Positions 6,586 to 7,669 of a DNA stretch of 7,669 nt are shown here, piece after piece. Source of the stretch: Bacteroidales bacterium (lineage in GTDB: Bacteria; Bacteroidota; Bacteroidia; Bacteroidales; UBA932); contig JAGBSL010000081.1 of NCBI GenBank assembly GCA_017631875.1, forward strand, positions 1 through 7,669, read 5' to 3'. The number at the start of each line of letters is the position of its first letter. The first letter of the stretch is position 1. The notes beneath the pieces are model-generated. The model was not told the DNA's origin. It did not search any database and worked only from the letters and a program-made list of their open reading frames with translations. A program made the translations under genes and the position numbers.

Positions 6586-7572
6586 CTATTTACCAGCCTT
6601 TCTGAATATGGCATAACTACGCAAATAGTCCCTTAAATGAAAGGCAGGAGAACCCATCCATGTCTTTCCTTCCTCCTTGATGGTGTTCATGATTCCCGAC
6701 TGCGCACCGATTGTAGTGTTGTCGGCAATTGAAATATGTCCTGCGATTCCGACCTGCCCAGCAATGATGCAATGCTCGCCGATCTTCGCGGAACCGGCGA
6801 TTCCGGTCTGGGCAGCCATTACGGTGTTCGGTCCAACCTCGACATTATGGGCGATCTGGCAGAGATTATCGATCTTTGCACCCTTACGTATCACAGTAGA
6901 GCCCATCTGGGACTTATCGACGCACACATTGGCTCCGATCTCGACATCGTCCTCAATGATCACATTTCCTGTATGCTCGATCTTCTTCCATGTTCCGTCT
7001 TCAAGAGGAGCGAAGCCAAAACCGTCAGATCCGATCACCGCATTGGCATGGATGATCACATTGTCACCGATGACGCATCCCGGATAGATGCGGACTCCAG
7101 GATAGATTATACAGTGTGAGCCTATCTTTACATCGTCACCCACGTAAACATGCTCATATATCTTGGTATAGCCGCCTACCTGAGCCTTATGGCCAACATA
7201 AGCGAAGTCGCCCACATAAACCTTGCTTCCGATCTTCGAGCTCCAGCGCACCCTGCTGCGGCATCCACGATACCTTCTGTATGAACGTTTCCGTGCTGTG
7301 ACGTAGTCCAGAAGAGATGCTACGGCAGCATAGGCGTCCTCCACTCTGACCATAGTAGCCGACACAGGCTCTTTTGGCACAAAAGTCTTGTTTACAATGA
7401 TTATGTCAGCCTTGCTTGTATAAACGTACTGCTCGTATTTCGGATTAGCGAAGAATGAGATAGTGCCGGGCTTGCCGCTTTCTATACGGGCAAAGGCAGT
7501 AACCTTGACTTCAGGGTTTCCATCGACTGTTCCCCCGAGGATGTCAGCTATCTCTTTTGCTTTGAATTCCAT
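6586..7572 (-). CDS. lpxD: UDP-3-O-acylglucosamine N-acyltransferase
   Basis: Third enzyme of lipid A synthesis: adds a 3-hydroxyacyl chain from acyl carrier protein to the 2-amino group of UDP-3-O-acyl-glucosamine. It has 328 residues. Residues 1-90 are the N-terminal uridine-binding domain ([20 protein letters not shown], then [15 protein letters not shown]). Residues 111-305 are a hexapeptide-repeat beta-helix. [13 protein letters not shown] (177-189) and [13 protein letters not shown] (235-247) are family signatures, with His242 at the catalytic His239 position of E. coli and His279 at the second conserved His (IAGHISI). The linker at 93-109 is unusually basic, with eight Arg. The usual DRA-type triplet before the catalytic loop reads DKS (219-221). 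The C-terminus ([11 protein letters not shown]) ends early, so the terminal helix is shorter than in E. coli LpxD (341 residues). The ATG at 7572 gives a complete N-terminus. It heads the lpx cluster. Confidence 0.95.
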   Translation of the reverse strand: MEFKAKEIADILGGTVDGNPEVKVTAFARIESGKPGTISFFANPKYEQYVYTSKADIIIVNKTFVPKEPVSATMVRVEDAYAAVASLLDYVTARKRSYRRYRGCRSRVRWSSKIGSKVYVGDFAYVGHKAQVGGYTKIYEHVYVGDDVKIGSHCIIYPGVRIYPGCVIGDNVIIHANAVIGSDGFGFAPLEDGTWKKIEHTGNVIIEDDVEIGANVCVDKSQMGSTVIRKGAKIDNLCQIAHNVEVGPNTVMAAQTGIAGSAKIGEHCIIAGQVGIAGHISIADNTTIGAQSGIMNTIKEEGKTWMGSPAFHLRDYLRSYAIFRKAGK

Positions 7573-7581
7573 AATGTTATA

Positions 7582-7613
7582 TTTGGTTTTTAACGATTTT
7601 CTTCATACATTTG
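7582..7613 (+). promoter_or_regulatory. Candidate rightward Bacteroidota promoter, TTTG-N20-TACATTTG
   Basis: TTTG at 7582-7585 and TACATTTG at 7606-7613 are separated by 20 bases, fitting the Bacteroidota -33/-7 arrangement. It points out of the window, away from lpxD, so it would serve a divergent gene or small RNA beyond 7669. It overlaps the lpxD leader. This is a consensus match only. Confidence 0.45.
7587..7600 (-). promoter_or_regulatory. lpxD: Shared 14-base leader motif before lpxD
   Basis: The minus strand reads AAAATCGTTAAAAA, ending 14 nt before the lpxD ATG, identical in sequence and distance to the copy before lpxC. The bases around it differ between the two genes, so it is not simply a duplicated upstream region. 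It overlaps the spacer of the candidate rightward promoter. Confidence 0.45.
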
Positions 7614-7630
7614 CAGCGTGAGAATGATTC

Positions 7631-7655
7631 AGGGGGCAGACAGCCCCCTTATTTT
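7631..7655 (+). terminator. GC-rich hairpin with partial T-run near right edge
   Basis: AGGGGGC at 7631-7637 pairs exactly with GCCCCCT at 7643-7649 around an AGACA loop, followed on the plus strand by TATTTTA. This resembles an intrinsic terminator or attenuator for rightward transcription, about 18 bases after the -7 box at 7606-7613. On the minus strand no T-run follows. With no gene visible around it, the role is uncertain. Confidence 0.35.
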
Positions 7656-7669
7656 ATGCACTGTCATCA

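Noticed and set aside
6525..6614. Upstream ATG at 6614 giving a 333-residue LpxC
   Set aside because: The extra 30 residues ([17 protein letters not shown]...) run over the lpxD end and a TATCTTTG promoter box. LpxC homologues begin close to the ATG at 6524.
7661..7669. CTGTCATCA at the right end as a second copy of the repeat at the lpxC stop
   Set aside because: Only the first 8 bases match before it diverges at the final base, and the window ends there, so it cannot be supported.

Overview
The window looks like chromosomal DNA from a member of the Bacteroidota, most likely Bacteroidales. Supporting signs are TAnnTTTG-type -7 promoter boxes, the lpxD-lpxC-lpxA gene order, a FadL/TodX-type outer-membrane protein with an AQAQ signal-peptide end, a WbqC-family gene, and weak or absent Shine-Dalgarno sequences before most genes. 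The genus cannot be fixed from sequence alone. There is no phage, CRISPR array, insertion sequence, tRNA or rRNA gene, and almost all of the window is coding.

Layout. Bases 1-981 (minus) hold the N-terminal 327 codons of prolyl-tRNA synthetase, whose C-terminus lies beyond the left edge. A 177-bp divergent spacer (982-1158) has two perfect inverted repeats and candidate promoters for both strands. On the plus strand follow a low-complexity predicted lipoprotein (1159-2382), rich in Trp/Tyr/Gly in the middle and Ser/Arg/Gly at the end, and a FadL/OmpP1-type outer-membrane beta-barrel (2453-4093). Two tandem hairpins sit between these two genes. On the minus strand, converging on the barrel gene with overlapping stop codons, is a lipid A cluster in transcription order lpxD (7572-6586), lpxC (6524-5613), lpxA (5581-4769) and a WbqC-family gene (4776-4090). 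The right edge holds a candidate rightward promoter and a GC-rich hairpin.

How the genes work together. LpxA acylates UDP-GlcNAc, LpxC deacetylates the product and LpxD adds the second acyl chain, so the cluster encodes the first three steps of lipid A synthesis. The WbqC-family gene overlaps lpxA and is probably co-transcribed and translationally coupled; its activity is not established. The lipoprotein/FadL pair is an independent envelope module.

Points worth a second look. LpxC here is a short stand-alone enzyme, whereas Bacteroidota usually carry an LpxC-FabZ fusion. The gene ends inside a sequence resembling a dispersed 'GTCATCCCGAGC...GAGGGATC' repeat, which supplies its last codons and stop. 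lpxC and lpxD share an identical 14-base leader motif exactly 14 nt before each start codon. The aromatic/Ser-rich lipoprotein has no function I can assign. I see no complete novel multi-gene defence or mobile system in this window.
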